64,000 bases of DNA from contig NZ_PHTY01000001.1 in NCBI RefSeq assembly GCF_002813135.1, positions 2,537,501 to 2,601,500 on the forward strand. Reading direction: 5' to 3'. This DNA comes from Ulvibacter sp. MAR_2010_11 (GTDB lineage Bacteria > Bacteroidota > Bacteroidia > Flavobacteriales > Flavobacteriaceae). The notes beneath the pieces are model-generated. The model saw only the letters and a list, made by a program, of their open reading frames with translations, did no database searches and was not told where the DNA came from. The translations under genes and the position numbers were made by a program. Of this stretch, positions 46,026-57,400 are shown one piece after another. Position 1 is the first letter of the stretch. The number at the start of each line of letters is the position of its first letter.

Positions 46026-46135
46026 AACACTATTATAAAACCATTTTCTTTCACATATTTTTTCTTTTTACATATTTTCACCAATTTTAATATACAAATA
46101 AGGCTTATCTTATATGTAAACCGATATCCTTTGAT

Positions 46136-47509
46136 ATGAAAATTTTATTTCTATTTGTTCTAGTTTTAGGAAATTCTACGTTTTCACAATCATTTAATAA
46201 AGATCACATTGTGGATACTGATGTTGGTTTTGTTAGAATACAACAATCAGGAGATTTTGATAATGATGATGACCAAGACTTGCTTTCTGTTTCTGCAACA
46301 CTTGTAGCTTGGTACGAAAACCTGGATGGTTTAGGTAATTATGGAGATCCAATTACTATTGATATTGATATGGGCCAGTCTTTTAATCAATTGGTTGTTG
46401 ACCTTGATAAAGATGGAAAAGAGGATATATTAATTAGTTATTTTGACCAAGATTTAATAGTCTGGTATCAAAATTTGGGAGGTGGCACTTTTGCTCCTTT
46501 TGTGGTATTGGCATCCGGCCTTAGTCAGGCTAGTGGTATTGCTGCTGGTGATTTAGATGGTGATAATGATTTAGATTTGGTTCTCGGAGTCTCTAATAAC
46601 TCCGGACTATACTGGATAGAGCACCTAGATGGCAACGGTAGTTTTGGCCCCCTTATCCCAATAAGTAATACTTTGTCACAAGCACGTAGGCAAGTTGTTG
46701 CAGACATCGACGGGGATAATGATTTAGATGTGTTATCAAATTCAGCAGGATCTTCCATCATGTCTTGGTTTGAAAACACTGATGGCCAAGGGGATTTTTC
46801 CATACAACATATTGTTGCTGTAGGTGGATTATACGAAAATTATTTCCACATGAGTGACTTGGATGGTGATTCCGATTTAGATATTCTATCTAATAAAGTT
46901 AATGAAATTTTATGGAGAGAAAATTTGGGAGGGGGTAATTTCGGCCCTGCACAAATTATTTTCAGTTATACAGACCCCACTCCGGACTTAGCAAGTGTTT
47001 ATGCAGTTGACCTGGATAATGATGGCGACCTTGATGTAACTTATGATTCTGGTTATGATTTCGGCAAAGTATTTCATCTAAATACTGATGGGCAAGGTAA
47101 TTTCGGGCCTGCTAACATCCTAACTTCACCGGATGGAGGTACTTCCGGGAATAATTTACCTGTTGATATTGATGGAGATGGGGATATGGATTTAATTAAC
47201 ACAAGCTTATTTTTTGAAATGAATAATAGAAATGATATTTATTGGTATGAGAATCTAACCATTCTAAGCATAACAGATATAGAAATAAATGACCTAATTC
47301 TTAGTCCAAATCCTGTGGACGAAATTTTAAGCATTACAAGTAAAGATGACCTTCAAAATGCAATATTTTATCAAGTTATTGGGCAATCTATTTTAGTAAC
47401 TAAACAGAACTTTGACAAGATTGATGTTTCTTTCTTACCCAAAGGGATTTATTTAGTTGAGGTGCAGACAAATAATGGAAAGACAATAAAAAAGATAATT
47501 AAAGATTAA
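46136..47509 (+). CDS. T9SS-exported VCBS/FG-GAP repeat protein
   Basis: A 457-aa protein with a signal peptide (MKILFLFVLVLGNSTFSQ). The mature part repeats calcium-binding blades with DxDGDxDLD-like signatures (e.g. DLDGDNDLDLVLG, DIDGDNDLDVLS, DLDNDGDLDVTY, DIDGDGDMDLIN), about six in all, fitting a beta-propeller. The last 75 residues are a type A T9SS sorting domain (ILSPNPVDEILSI ... GIYLVEVQTNNGKTIKKIIK). It should be secreted or surface-attached and bind sugars or proteins. It is AT-richer than its neighbours and lies beside repeats, consistent with accessory DNA. Confidence 0.9.
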   Translation: MKILFLFVLVLGNSTFSQSFNKDHIVDTDVGFVRIQQSGDFDNDDDQDLLSVSATLVAWYENLDGLGNYGDPITIDIDMGQSFNQLVVDLDKDGKEDILISYFDQDLIVWYQNLGGGTFAPFVVLASGLSQASGIAAGDLDGDNDLDLVLGVSNNSGLYWIEHLDGNGSFGPLIPISNTLSQARRQVVADIDGDNDLDVLSNSAGSSIMSWFENTDGQGDFSIQHIVAVGGLYENYFHMSDLDGDSDLDILSNKVNEILWRENLGGGNFGPAQIIFSYTDPTPDLASVYAVDLDNDGDLDVTYDSGYDFGKVFHLNTDGQGNFGPANILTSPDGGTSGNNLPVDIDGDGDMDLINTSLFFEMNNRNDIYWYENLTILSITDIEINDLILSPNPVDEILSITSKDDLQNAIFYQVIGQSILVTKQNFDKIDVSFLPKGIYLVEVQTNNGKTIKKIIKD

Positions 47510-47603
47510 TTTACTCTCTAAAATATCCGGTGTTATAAAAGATTCGATAAAATCTTGTCAGGATTATCTGAGTTGATCCTGAAGGCAATCCGTAGTCTAC
47601 ATG

Positions 47604-47637
47604 AAAAGCACAAATGTAAACGTGTGTTTGCTTTTTT
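47604..47637. terminator. Terminator-like hairpin, repeat copy 1 (diverged stem)
   Basis: AAAAGCA at the left and TGCTTTTTT at the right flank a mutated inner stem (CAAATGT against ACGTGTG). It is probably the first stop for the upstream T9SS gene transcript, weaker than copies 2 and 3. Confidence 0.5.
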
Positions 47638-47706
47638 GTTTTCAAACTGATAGTGAAAGATGAGGATTAACTGCGTTGATCCTGAATGCGCTCCGTAGTC
47701 TACATG

Positions 47707-47740
47707 AAAAGCACAAACGTAAACGTTTGTCTGCTTTTTT
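47707..47740. terminator. Terminator-like hairpin, repeat copy 2
   Basis: AAAAGCA-CAAACGT-AA-ACGTTTG-TC-TGCTTTTTT forms a near-perfect stem with A- and T-runs on either side. It can act in both directions. Confidence 0.65.
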
Positions 47741-47809
47741 GTTTTCAAACTGATAGTGAAAGATGAGGATTAACTGCGTTGATCCTGAATGCGCTCCGTA
47801 GTCTAAATG

Positions 47810-47843
47810 AAAAGCACAAACGTAAACGTTTGTCTGCTTTTTT
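47810..47843. terminator. Terminator-like hairpin, repeat copy 3
   Basis: Identical hairpin to copy 2, displaced by exactly 103 bases. Together the copies form a triple terminator between the T9SS gene and the tRNA/GIY-YIG array. Confidence 0.65.
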
Positions 47844-47857
47844 GTTTTCACTTAGGT

Positions 47858-47875
47858 GTTTGAACAAGTTCAAAC
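47858..47875. repeat. Perfect inverted repeat GTTTGAAC-AA-GTTCAAAC
   Basis: An eight-base perfect inverted repeat with a two-base centre, between the 103-bp repeats and the tRNA-array terminator. It has no T-run. It could be a protein-binding site or a remnant of a mobile-element end. Confidence 0.5.
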
Positions 47876-47886
47876 CTCATTCAAAC

Positions 47887-47912
47887 AAAAAAGCACTCAT
47901 AGATATGAGTGC
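47887..47912 (-). terminator. Terminator of the tRNA/GIY-YIG array
   Basis: On the - strand GCACTCAT-ATCT-ATGAGTGC is a perfect eight-pair stem followed by a run of T. It comes about 15 bases after the 3' end of the last tRNA remnant and differs from the hairpins inside the array, so it may be the original terminator of the tRNA operon. Confidence 0.85.
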
Positions 47913-47926
47913 CTTTCATCCTTAAG

Positions 47927-49775
<1,849 letters not shown>

Positions 49776-49782
49776 ATTTTGT

Positions 49783-49790
49783 CAAAATTA
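49783..49790 (-). promoter_or_regulatory. Possible -7 element for tRNA-Arg (TAATTTTG)
   Basis: On the - strand TAATTTTG lies seven bases before the tRNA-Arg 5' end and just after the tRNA-Pro terminator. The -33 position has no clear TTG. If used, it would give tRNA-Arg its own transcript. Confidence 0.4.
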
Positions 49791-49791
49791 T

Positions 49792-49823
49792 AAAAAAAAC
49801 CGAACCCACAGGTCCGGTTTTTT
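49792..49823. terminator. Terminator between tRNA-Pro and tRNA-Arg
   Basis: AACCGAACC-CACA-GGTCCGGTT is a nine-pair stem (one G-T) with A- and T-runs on each side. It follows tRNA-Pro on the - strand. Confidence 0.8.
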
Positions 49824-49824
49824 G

Positions 49825-49899
49825 TCGGGGTGGCAGGATTCGAACCTGCGACCTCCTGCTCCCAAAGCAGGCGCGATAACCGGGCTACGCTACACCCCG
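49825..49899 (-). tRNA. tRNA-Pro (anticodon TGG)
   Basis: A 75-nt cloverleaf: acceptor CGGGGTG/CACCCCG, anticodon stem CTGCT/AGCAG around a loop with TGG, T-arm GCAGG-TTCGAAT-CCTGC, discriminator A. It reads CCN codons. Its T-arm is the same as that of tRNA-Arg. Confidence 0.97.
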
Positions 49900-49937
49900 T
49901 TCACTTTTGCCAATATACTATAGCAAAGTTAACTTTG

Positions 49938-50021
49938 CGGAGAGACAGGGATTCGAACCCTGGCAACGGTTACCCGTTGACAGATTAGCAATCTGCTCCA
50001 TTACCACTCTGGCACCTCTCC
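49938..50021 (-). tRNA. tRNA-Ser (anticodon GCT)
   Basis: An 84-nt class II tRNA. The acceptor GGAGAGG/TCTCTCC pairs with a terminal G-T, the anticodon stem CAGAT/ATCTG encloses TGCTA (GCT), and a long variable arm (CAACGGGTAACCGTTG) is typical of tRNA-Ser. Discriminator G. It reads AGC/AGT. Confidence 0.97.
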
Positions 50022-50055
50022 AATTTGTTAAGAACGTTCAATTTTTATGCGGATG

Positions 50056-50087
50056 CAAATGTAACTTATCAATTCTTATAACGCAAA
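50056..50087 (-). promoter_or_regulatory. Promoter TTTG-N20-TACATTTG of the tRNA operon
   Basis: On the - strand TTTG (50087-50084) and TACATTTG (50063-50056) are 20 bases apart, a textbook Bacteroidota promoter. Transcription would start near 50050, about 30 bases before tRNA-Ser. Confidence 0.7.
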
Positions 50088-50209
50088 AAAATAGGCTGTT
50101 TTTTAGATGACAATTTGCATCCTTGCAAGTTTTAGGCACAATACCCTGAATCTCAAATTACTTTCTCATTTTATTTAGTAAATTTAGATAAACCTAATTC
50201 AGTATATTT

Positions 50210-53200
50210 TTGAAACATAGCTACTTTATTCTTTTTTTAGCATGCTCCTTTTTCGGGATGGCTCAAACTCAAAAACAAGTGAGTTTTAGTCAGTTGTCTG
50301 TGAATGAAGGCTTGTCGCAAAATAGTGTAGTTAGCATTGCACAGGACAGCACGGGCTATCTATGGTTTGCTACTCAGGATGGCTTAAACAAATACAACGG
50401 AAAAGAGTTCACCTATTACGAAAAACTATTTGAGGATGTAACCCGGGAGAATTTCAGTAAATTGGGTAAGGTATATGTAGACCAAAAAAATGACCTTTAC
50501 ATAATTACCAAAAACGGGATTCTTGAGAAACATCATAGGGCAACCGATTCCTTCATACAAATTAAGCGCTTTCTAAATCCGAGTTCCCTATTTATGGATA
50601 CGCATCATAATCTATGGATAGGCACCTATGGAAATGGTTTGTACGCAATTTCTGAAAAACTAAAAGATACGCTTCAAATTTTTAAAGGAAAGGATGTTAT
50701 TGCGCATACCTATGCAATTTCTCATTTTGAAAATCGAGTCATAGCAGCTACATCAACCGGAGTTTTTTCTATTCACCCACAAACGCTTCAATATGAAGAA
50801 ATTCCTTCGGAAGGAAATAATACGGCCATTAACTACAGTAGCATTACAACACGAGACAACGAACTATGGATAGGTACTTATGGGAACGGACTTTTTCTCA
50901 GAAAGGCTTCAGAGAGTGTATTAACAAAATTTAGAGGATTCGATGCTAAAAATACCTTGCCCGACAATCTCAATATCGAATCAATATTAATAGACTCTAA
51001 AGACAGGATGTGGTTGGGAACCTACGGAAATGGAGCATATCTTATCGAATTTAATACTCGAAAAATCACACAATTTGTTCCACAGCAATCCAATCCGAAG
51101 GCAATTCATTACAACGATATTCTATGTATATATGAAGATTATACAGGTAATATTTGGTTTGGAACCGATGGTACAGGCCTAAGTTATTACGACGAAAATC
51201 TAACCAAATTCAATGTGCTTACGAACTACGAAATCCCTTATTTTGCGAATGTAGATGTAACGCGTGCCATTGCAATTGATCCGAAAGGCAATTTTTGGAT
51301 TGGAACTTCAGGAAAGGGATTGACCCTTTACGATCCTTCAGTCAATAAGTTTACTTCTTTCAAATACGATGAAACCAAACCTACTGGAATTCCTTCCAAT
51401 AGAGTCATGAGTATTCTAGCAGAGGAAAATCGGATATTCATCGGATTTCAAGAGAAAGGGCTTGCCATTCTGGAAAAGGGAAAAGGATTCACCGGTTACG
51501 ATACTAATACAATGGGGCTTCCTACCGGATTAACCATCTGGTGTATTTTTAAGGATTCTCAAGGTCGCTATTGGTTGGGAACACGTGACAATGGGCTTAT
51601 TCAATTTAATCCGGAACAGGGAGTCATTCAACATCATACCACCCTGTCGAATTCCGGCACAACTATTTCCAGCAATAATGTGCGCGTTATTATTGAAGGT
51701 GCTCCCGGGGAGCTGTTTATTGGTACGGAAAGTAGAGGAATCGACAAATTTATAATCAAGGATCAGGCTTTTGTTCATTACCCCCATCCCGAAATTCAAA
51801 ATATAAAGTCATTGTACTATACGCCGGAATACCTATGGATTGGCACCAATGGAAATGGCTTACACGCCTTTAATAACACCAGTGAAAAGCTGTATAGTTA
51901 TAATTTAAAAGACGGACTTCCAAATAATGTTATTTATGCCATTCTCCCCGACGAAGAGAATAATCTTTGGCTAAGCTCTAACAGAGGCCTGTTTAAATTT
52001 GCTGTAGAAAATCCTGGGGATAAAGCTAGAATTGTGAATTACGGTACTTACGACGGCTTACAATCCCTGGAGTTTAATACCGGAGCCTATTTTAAAGATA
52101 CTAAGGGGACACTTTATTTTGGCGGTCTCAGCGGAATTAACTGGTTTGACCCTTCTCGTCTCACAAGTAATCCCATAGCGCCAAAAACAACAATTTACCG
52201 TTTAGAAGTGTTTACTGAAGAAGTTCCTCTTGATGTGAATAAGTCGTTTAACTATAAAGAGAATACGTTATCTTTCACCTTTGCGGGTTTGCATTTTTCA
52301 CAACCTGAAAGAAATATGTATACGTATTTCTTGGAAAATCACGATGTGAATTGGTCTAAACCCTCAAATTCCAATTATGCACATTACACCAATTTACCAT
52401 CGGGGGATTATACGTTTAAAGTGCTTTCCAGTAACTACGACGGTGTTTGGGGCACTATTCCGGCTACCTATTCTTTTACCATAAACTCCCCATGGTACTT
52501 AACGCTGTGGGCAAAACTTGGTTATATTTTTCTCTTCCTTTTTATCCTGTATGTTGTGTATACTTATTTAAAATCAAGGTGGAGTATGCAGGTGCAACTG
52601 CAACTTGAACACCAAGAAACAGAACGCTTAAAAAAACTGGATGAACTAAAAACGAAATTATACACCAATATTTCGCATGAGTTCAGAACTCCATTGACCC
52701 TTATATCCGGACCGGTAAATCAATTAATCTCGAACTCAGTAATTTCTGAAAAAGACAAAAAAGCACTACATATTATTGATAATAGTTCTAAACGGATGCT
52801 TCGTTTGGTAAATCAATTGCTGGAACTCTCACAACTGGAAGCCGGAAGTGTTCATTTAAAAGTAGGACGACAGGAATTGTATCCGCAAATATTTCAAATA
52901 ATTGAAGCCTTTAAGATGCCGGCGCATGAAAAAGGAATTCATTTAAAAACTAATATCATTGAATTTAATGAAACATGGTATGATAAAGATGTCATGGAAA
53001 AAATTGTCTCTAACCTTCTCTCAAACGCTGTAAAATATGCTCCCGATACTTCTGAAATTTTGGTAAAGGTTTCTGAAGTGTCAGGTTTTGCTGAAATTGA
53101 AGTAGCAAATAAAAATGAATCGCTAACGCCTCTGGACTTGCAAAAACTTTTCGGGCGATTCTATCAGCATAACAAAGATGCCGAAGGTGTTGGTATAGGT

Positions 53201-54148
53201 CTTGCCCTTATCAAAGAACTGGCTACTTTATCCGGAGGTTCAGCAAAAGTGATGAGAAAAACTCCTTCAATAATTTCCTTTATTATAAAAATTCCCATCG
53301 AAAAATCGAAATACAATGCAAACTTCATTATCTCCGATCACAGAACGGAGCTTATTGTCCCTAAACCATTGGAAATTTTTAAACCGGAAAATGCAGAGCA
53401 ACCGCTTTTACTCGTGGTAGAGGATAATCTTGAGGTGCGTAACTATATTATTTCATTATTTTCTGAAAATTTTAAAATTCTTGAAGCTGAAAACGGACTT
53501 ATTGGAATAAAAAAAGCTATCAAAGAAATTCCCGATCTTATAATTAGTGACATTATGATGCCAATAAAGGACGGAATTGCACTTTGTAATACGCTAAAAG
53601 ACGATTTTAGAACGAGTCATATCCCAATCATCTTATTGACGGCAAAGGTTGGTGACAGAAATGAATTAGAAGGATTACAAAACAAGGCAGACGATTATAT
53701 AACCAAGCCCTTTAATGCAGATATTTTAATTCAAAAAGTGGTCAATTTTATCGAGACCAGAAAAGAGTTGCAAAAAAGATACAGTCAGAGTATCTATCTA
53801 CGCCCCAAAGATATTGCCATTACTCCTTTGGATGAAAGTTTTTTTGAGAGCGTTCAAACCATTATTGATACAAAAATTACGAATCCCGATTTTAAAGCGG
53901 AAGACTTTGCTAAGGAACTGAATCTTAGCCGAATGCAATTACACAGAAAGTTAAAAGCACTAACCGGTCTAACAACCACCGAATTTTTACGCTCACAGCG
54001 ATTAAAAGCAGCGGTAAATTTGTTAAAAACATCAGATCTTACTGTTTCCGAAATTGCCTACTCGGTTGGATTCAACACTCCTTCCTATTTTATTAAATGC
54101 TTTAAAGTAGCCTATAATACTACGCCTAGCGAGTTTTTAGCTAAGTAA
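50210..54148 (+). CDS. Hybrid two-component system protein (propeller sensor, kinase, receiver, AraC regulator)
   Basis: A 1312-aa protein starting with TTG at 50210, with a signal peptide (ending FFGMAQ). The periplasmic part is two seven-bladed propellers of Reg_prop repeats (LWFATQDGLNKYNG, LWIGTYGNGL, IWFGTDGTGLSYYD) and a Y_Y_Y domain. A single TM helix lies near 770-790. HisKA has the phosphoacceptor His823 in ISHEFRTPLTL, then an HATPase with NLLSNAVKYAP and GVGIGLALIKEL. A receiver follows with Asp1114 (ISDIMMP), and an AraC HTH near 1205-1312. Such proteins sense a glycan or metabolite and activate nearby genes. No SusC/SusD pair is present, so the surface-protein genes downstream are candidate targets. 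Confidence 0.94.
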   Translation: MKHSYFILFLACSFFGMAQTQKQVSFSQLSVNEGLSQNSVVSIAQDSTGYLWFATQDGLNKYNGKEFTYYEKLFEDVTRENFSKLGKVYVDQKNDLYIITKNGILEKHHRATDSFIQIKRFLNPSSLFMDTHHNLWIGTYGNGLYAISEKLKDTLQIFKGKDVIAHTYAISHFENRVIAATSTGVFSIHPQTLQYEEIPSEGNNTAINYSSITTRDNELWIGTYGNGLFLRKASESVLTKFRGFDAKNTLPDNLNIESILIDSKDRMWLGTYGNGAYLIEFNTRKITQFVPQQSNPKAIHYNDILCIYEDYTGNIWFGTDGTGLSYYDENLTKFNVLTNYEIPYFANVDVTRAIAIDPKGNFWIGTSGKGLTLYDPSVNKFTSFKYDETKPTGIPSNRVMSILAEENRIFIGFQEKGLAILEKGKGFTGYDTNTMGLPTGLTIWCIFKDSQGRYWLGTRDNGLIQFNPEQGVIQHHTTLSNSGTTISSNNVRVIIEGAPGELFIGTESRGIDKFIIKDQAFVHYPHPEIQNIKSLYYTPEYLWIGTNGNGLHAFNNTSEKLYSYNLKDGLPNNVIYAILPDEENNLWLSSNRGLFKFAVENPGDKARIVNYGTYDGLQSLEFNTGAYFKDTKGTLYFGGLSGINWFDPSRLTSNPIAPKTTIYRLEVFTEEVPLDVNKSFNYKENTLSFTFAGLHFSQPERNMYTYFLENHDVNWSKPSNSNYAHYTNLPSGDYTFKVLSSNYDGVWGTIPATYSFTINSPWYLTLWAKLGYIFLFLFILYVVYTYLKSRWSMQVQLQLEHQETERLKKLDELKTKLYTNISHEFRTPLTLISGPVNQLISNSVISEKDKKALHIIDNSSKRMLRLVNQLLELSQLEAGSVHLKVGRQELYPQIFQIIEAFKMPAHEKGIHLKTNIIEFNETWYDKDVMEKIVSNLLSNAVKYAPDTSEILVKVSEVSGFAEIEVANKNESLTPLDLQKLFGRFYQHNKDAEGVGIGLALIKELATLSGGSAKVMRKTPSIISFIIKIPIEKSKYNANFIISDHRTELIVPKPLEIFKPENAEQPLLLVVEDNLEVRNYIISLFSENFKILEAENGLIGIKKAIKEIPDLIISDIMMPIKDGIALCNTLKDDFRTSHIPIILLTAKVGDRNELEGLQNKADDYITKPFNADILIQKVVNFIETRKELQKRYSQSIYLRPKDIAITPLDESFFESVQTIIDTKITNPDFKAEDFAKELNLSRMQLHRKLKALTGLTTTEFLRSQRLKAAVNLLKTSDLTVSEIAYSVGFNTPSYFIKCFKVAYNTTPSEFLAK

Positions 54149-54260
54149 TAAAGTGCCGCGTTACATATCTTCCATGAATTGTTACAATAGTAGCATATCC
54201 TTTCTTCACTTCTGTCTAGGTTTGTAATATCCCAATTAATTAATCCTTTCATTGTTACAG

Positions 54261-54413
54261 ATGAAAAAAGTGAAATCTGCCTTTGTGGGCGATATTGAAA
54301 ATAGTATACCTGAAATTTATTTGACCATTGATCATTTAAAATCCGGCGACTACAAATTCCACATTGTCGAACGACAGAAGGTGATAAAAACAATTAGTGT
54401 TAAAAAAAAGTAA
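54261..54413 (+). CDS. Small conserved-looking protein (50 aa) before the surface protein
   Basis: ATG 54261, TAA 54411-54413. The sequence is basic at both ends with a beta-rich core (KSAFVGDIENSIPEIYLTID; KSGDYKFHIVERQKVIKTI). No signal peptide. It stops four bases before the ATG of the large surface protein, so translation is probably coupled. The compact beta pattern and codon use suggest a real gene; function unknown. Confidence 0.6.
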   Translation: MKKVKSAFVGDIENSIPEIYLTIDHLKSGDYKFHIVERQKVIKTISVKKK

Positions 54414-54417
54414 CCTC

Positions 54418-57400
54418 ATGAAACATTTACTACTATTAGGATTACTGCTCAACGGTGCAGTGTGCCTTTCACAGGTTGGGATCGGAAATATAAATCCGAA
54501 TGCCTCATTGGATATTTCATCCAGTAATGTGGCAACTCCTACAGAAACAGACGGAATATTAATTCCGAGAGTAGACGACTTTCCATTAACGAGCCCCGGT
54601 GTTGCCCAGGACGGAATGATGCTTTTTTGTACAGGCAATGGTACACCTTCCAAGGGATTTTATTACTGGGACAATGCAACAACCTCCTGGTTAAATTTGG
54701 GAGGCGCAAAAGCCATAAATGAATTAAGTGATGGAAAAAGTGATACAGATGGCACCAATGATGGTTCTTCGATTTTTTTAGGAATAAATGCAGGAGCGAA
54801 TGATGATGGCACCAACAACCGAAATATCGGTGTTGGCTGGGAAGCTTTAACTTCCAATACCACAGGAGCAGACAATATAGCTATAGGAAATAATTCGCTC
54901 ACCTCAAATCTAAGTGGATTTTCAAATGTAGCAATTGGTAGAGAAGCTTTATATAACACTACCGGAAATGGAAACATTGGGATTGGATTTCATAGTTTAT
55001 ACACTAATTCAAGTGGTTTCGATAACGTAGCCATTGGTTTTGACGCAATGAGTAATACAACAACCGGTAATAGCAATACCTCTATGGGTTCTCAGGCACT
55101 TCGGTTAAATACTACTGGATCTTCCAATAGTGCTTATGGCCGGTATGCCATGGAAAATAATACTACTGCAAATAACAATACCGCTATAGGATTTGGATCC
55201 ATGCGCAGTAATACCACAGGTGGGAATAATAATGCTGTGGGTTTTTCGACCCTTTATAATAACATTACCGGGAGTTTTAATACAGCTTTTGGGTCTTATA
55301 GTCTATTTAACAATACAGCGAGTTACAATACTGCCATAGGAGCAAATTCACTTAATGCAAATACTACAGGGGATTCTAATTCAGGTTTTGGTTATCGCGC
55401 ATTATACAATAATGTTGGTGGTGCTGGAAATACTGCAGTGGGGGCATCCACATTGTATAGTAATACCTCTGGATCACGAAATATTGGAATTGGAATCTTT
55501 TCACTCCGAGACAATACCACAGCAAGTGATAATGTTAGTATTGGCGCTGGCGCCTTGAGAAACAACACCACAGGTTATAATAATATTTCGCTTGGTAGTT
55601 TTTCACTAAATGATAATTTAACTGGTTATTCCAATGTTGGGATAGGCTATCAAAGCTTATATTTTAACACTACTGGTGTAGACAATATCGCAATGGGGAA
55701 TAATGCCTTAAGGACTAATGTTTCAGGCTACAGCAATGTTGCGATAGGGACAAATGCACTTTACAACAACACAGGTAATGGAAATATCGGTATAGGGTTC
55801 GGTTCACTCCAACAAAATACATCGGCTAGTGACAACGTTGCCATAGGCTTTGCTGCATTGGAAGATAATACCACCGGAACACAAAATATTGCTCTTGGGT
55901 CTCAAGCCCTGGCAAATAATACGATAGGTTTCTTCAATATGGCGTATGGAAGATATTCGCTTACTGCAAATACGACCGGTGCAGGAAATGTGGCCATGGG
56001 ACACGGCACATTAAGAGATAATGACACAGGGAACGACAACGTGGCCATTGGAGGAAGCGCCGGAGATGGTGTGAACGGGAATAATAATGTCTTTCTTGGG
56101 CAATTAGCAGGAAGCAATGGTACTACTAATACAAATTCAGGGAATGTCCTTTTAGGGTATAGAGCCGGACAAAACAGCGTTTTAAACAATAGATTATATA
56201 TTGAGAATTCCAGTAGTACTACCCCACTTATTTATGGGGAATTTGACACAAACATCTTACGAGTAAATGGTACTGTACAAGTAAATGATCCGACAGGAAC
56301 AGGCTATCAACTTCCAGCTGTCGATGGTTCTGCCAATCAGGTATTACAAACCGATGGAGCCGGAGCGATCTCATGGATCACACCAACCATAGGAGCAGAA
56401 AGGATCAATGACCTTGCCGATGGTCGCTCAGATTATGATGGATCCCAGGACGGCTCTTCAATATTCTTAGGCATTGGAGCCGGTGCTAATGATGATAGTA
56501 CCGATAACCTTAATGTAGGAATTGGTTTAAATTCATTGACGAGCAATACTACCGGAAACGGAAATATTGGATTAGGATATAATACCCTTTTTAACAATGT
56601 AGATGGCTTTAGCAATATTGGTATAGGAGTAACAGCTTTATATGCTAATACTTCGGGGTCGGAAAATGTTGCAGTTGGTAATGGCAGTCTTTATTCCAAT
56701 ACTACCGGAACAGGCAATACTGCTGTAGGTTCTAATGCGTTAGGGGGTAATATTGATGGATATCATAATTCTGCGCTGGGCTTGTTTGCACTGGCCTCCA
56801 ATACAGATGGTTATGAAAATACTGCTATGGGATATAATGCGTTAGGGCTAAGCACATCCGGAACAGGAAATACAGCCGTTGGAAGCTCAGCACTAGCGTC
56901 TAATACCCTTGGTCATTCTAATGTTGCACTAGGTTATGCGGCATTAAATGGAAACTCTTGGGGAACCGGCAATATTGCTATTGGGTTCGAAGCACTAATA
57001 GCGAGTGACGGAGATGGGAATGTTGGTATCGGCTCTGAAGTATTACGCTTTAACACTGCAGGATTAGGTAATACCGCATTGGGATACAATGCCGGTTATT
57101 CAAATGTTGTGGGAAATGGAAATGTTTTTATTGGTAATGAAGCAGGTTATCATGAGTTAGGCAATTATAAGCTATATGTAGAAAACTCCAATGCAGATGC
57201 GAACAATGCCCTAATATACGGAGAGTTCGATAACAATTTACTTCGCTTTAATGCAGATGTTGAAGTAAATACCGGATCATTAAATGTGGATGCGGGTACC
57301 TTATATGTAGATGAAGTGAACAATAGAGTTGGTGTAGGTACAACAGGACCAACACAACGCTTTTCTGTAAATGGTGCTGCCAATCTTAATCAAGGAATTG

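Larger units (their letters stand above)
47556..47850. repeat. 103-bp tandem repeat (about 2.7 copies plus a degenerate start)
   Basis: TTGATCCTGAA recurs at 47573, 47676 and 47779, exactly 103 bases apart. Copies 2 and 3 are almost identical; copy 1 differs at several sites and is preceded by a degraded piece. Each copy contains an A-run, a GCACAAACGT/ACGTTTG-type stem and a T-run. The unit has no convincing coding frame; the open frames on the - strand repeat because the DNA repeats. It lies directly after the T9SS gene. Confidence 0.85.

Noticed and set aside
47533-47851. Overlapping 71- and 69-aa open frames on the - strand with near-identical sequence
   Set aside because: They repeat because the DNA is a 103-bp tandem repeat full of terminator hairpins. 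No start signals or coding pattern are seen.
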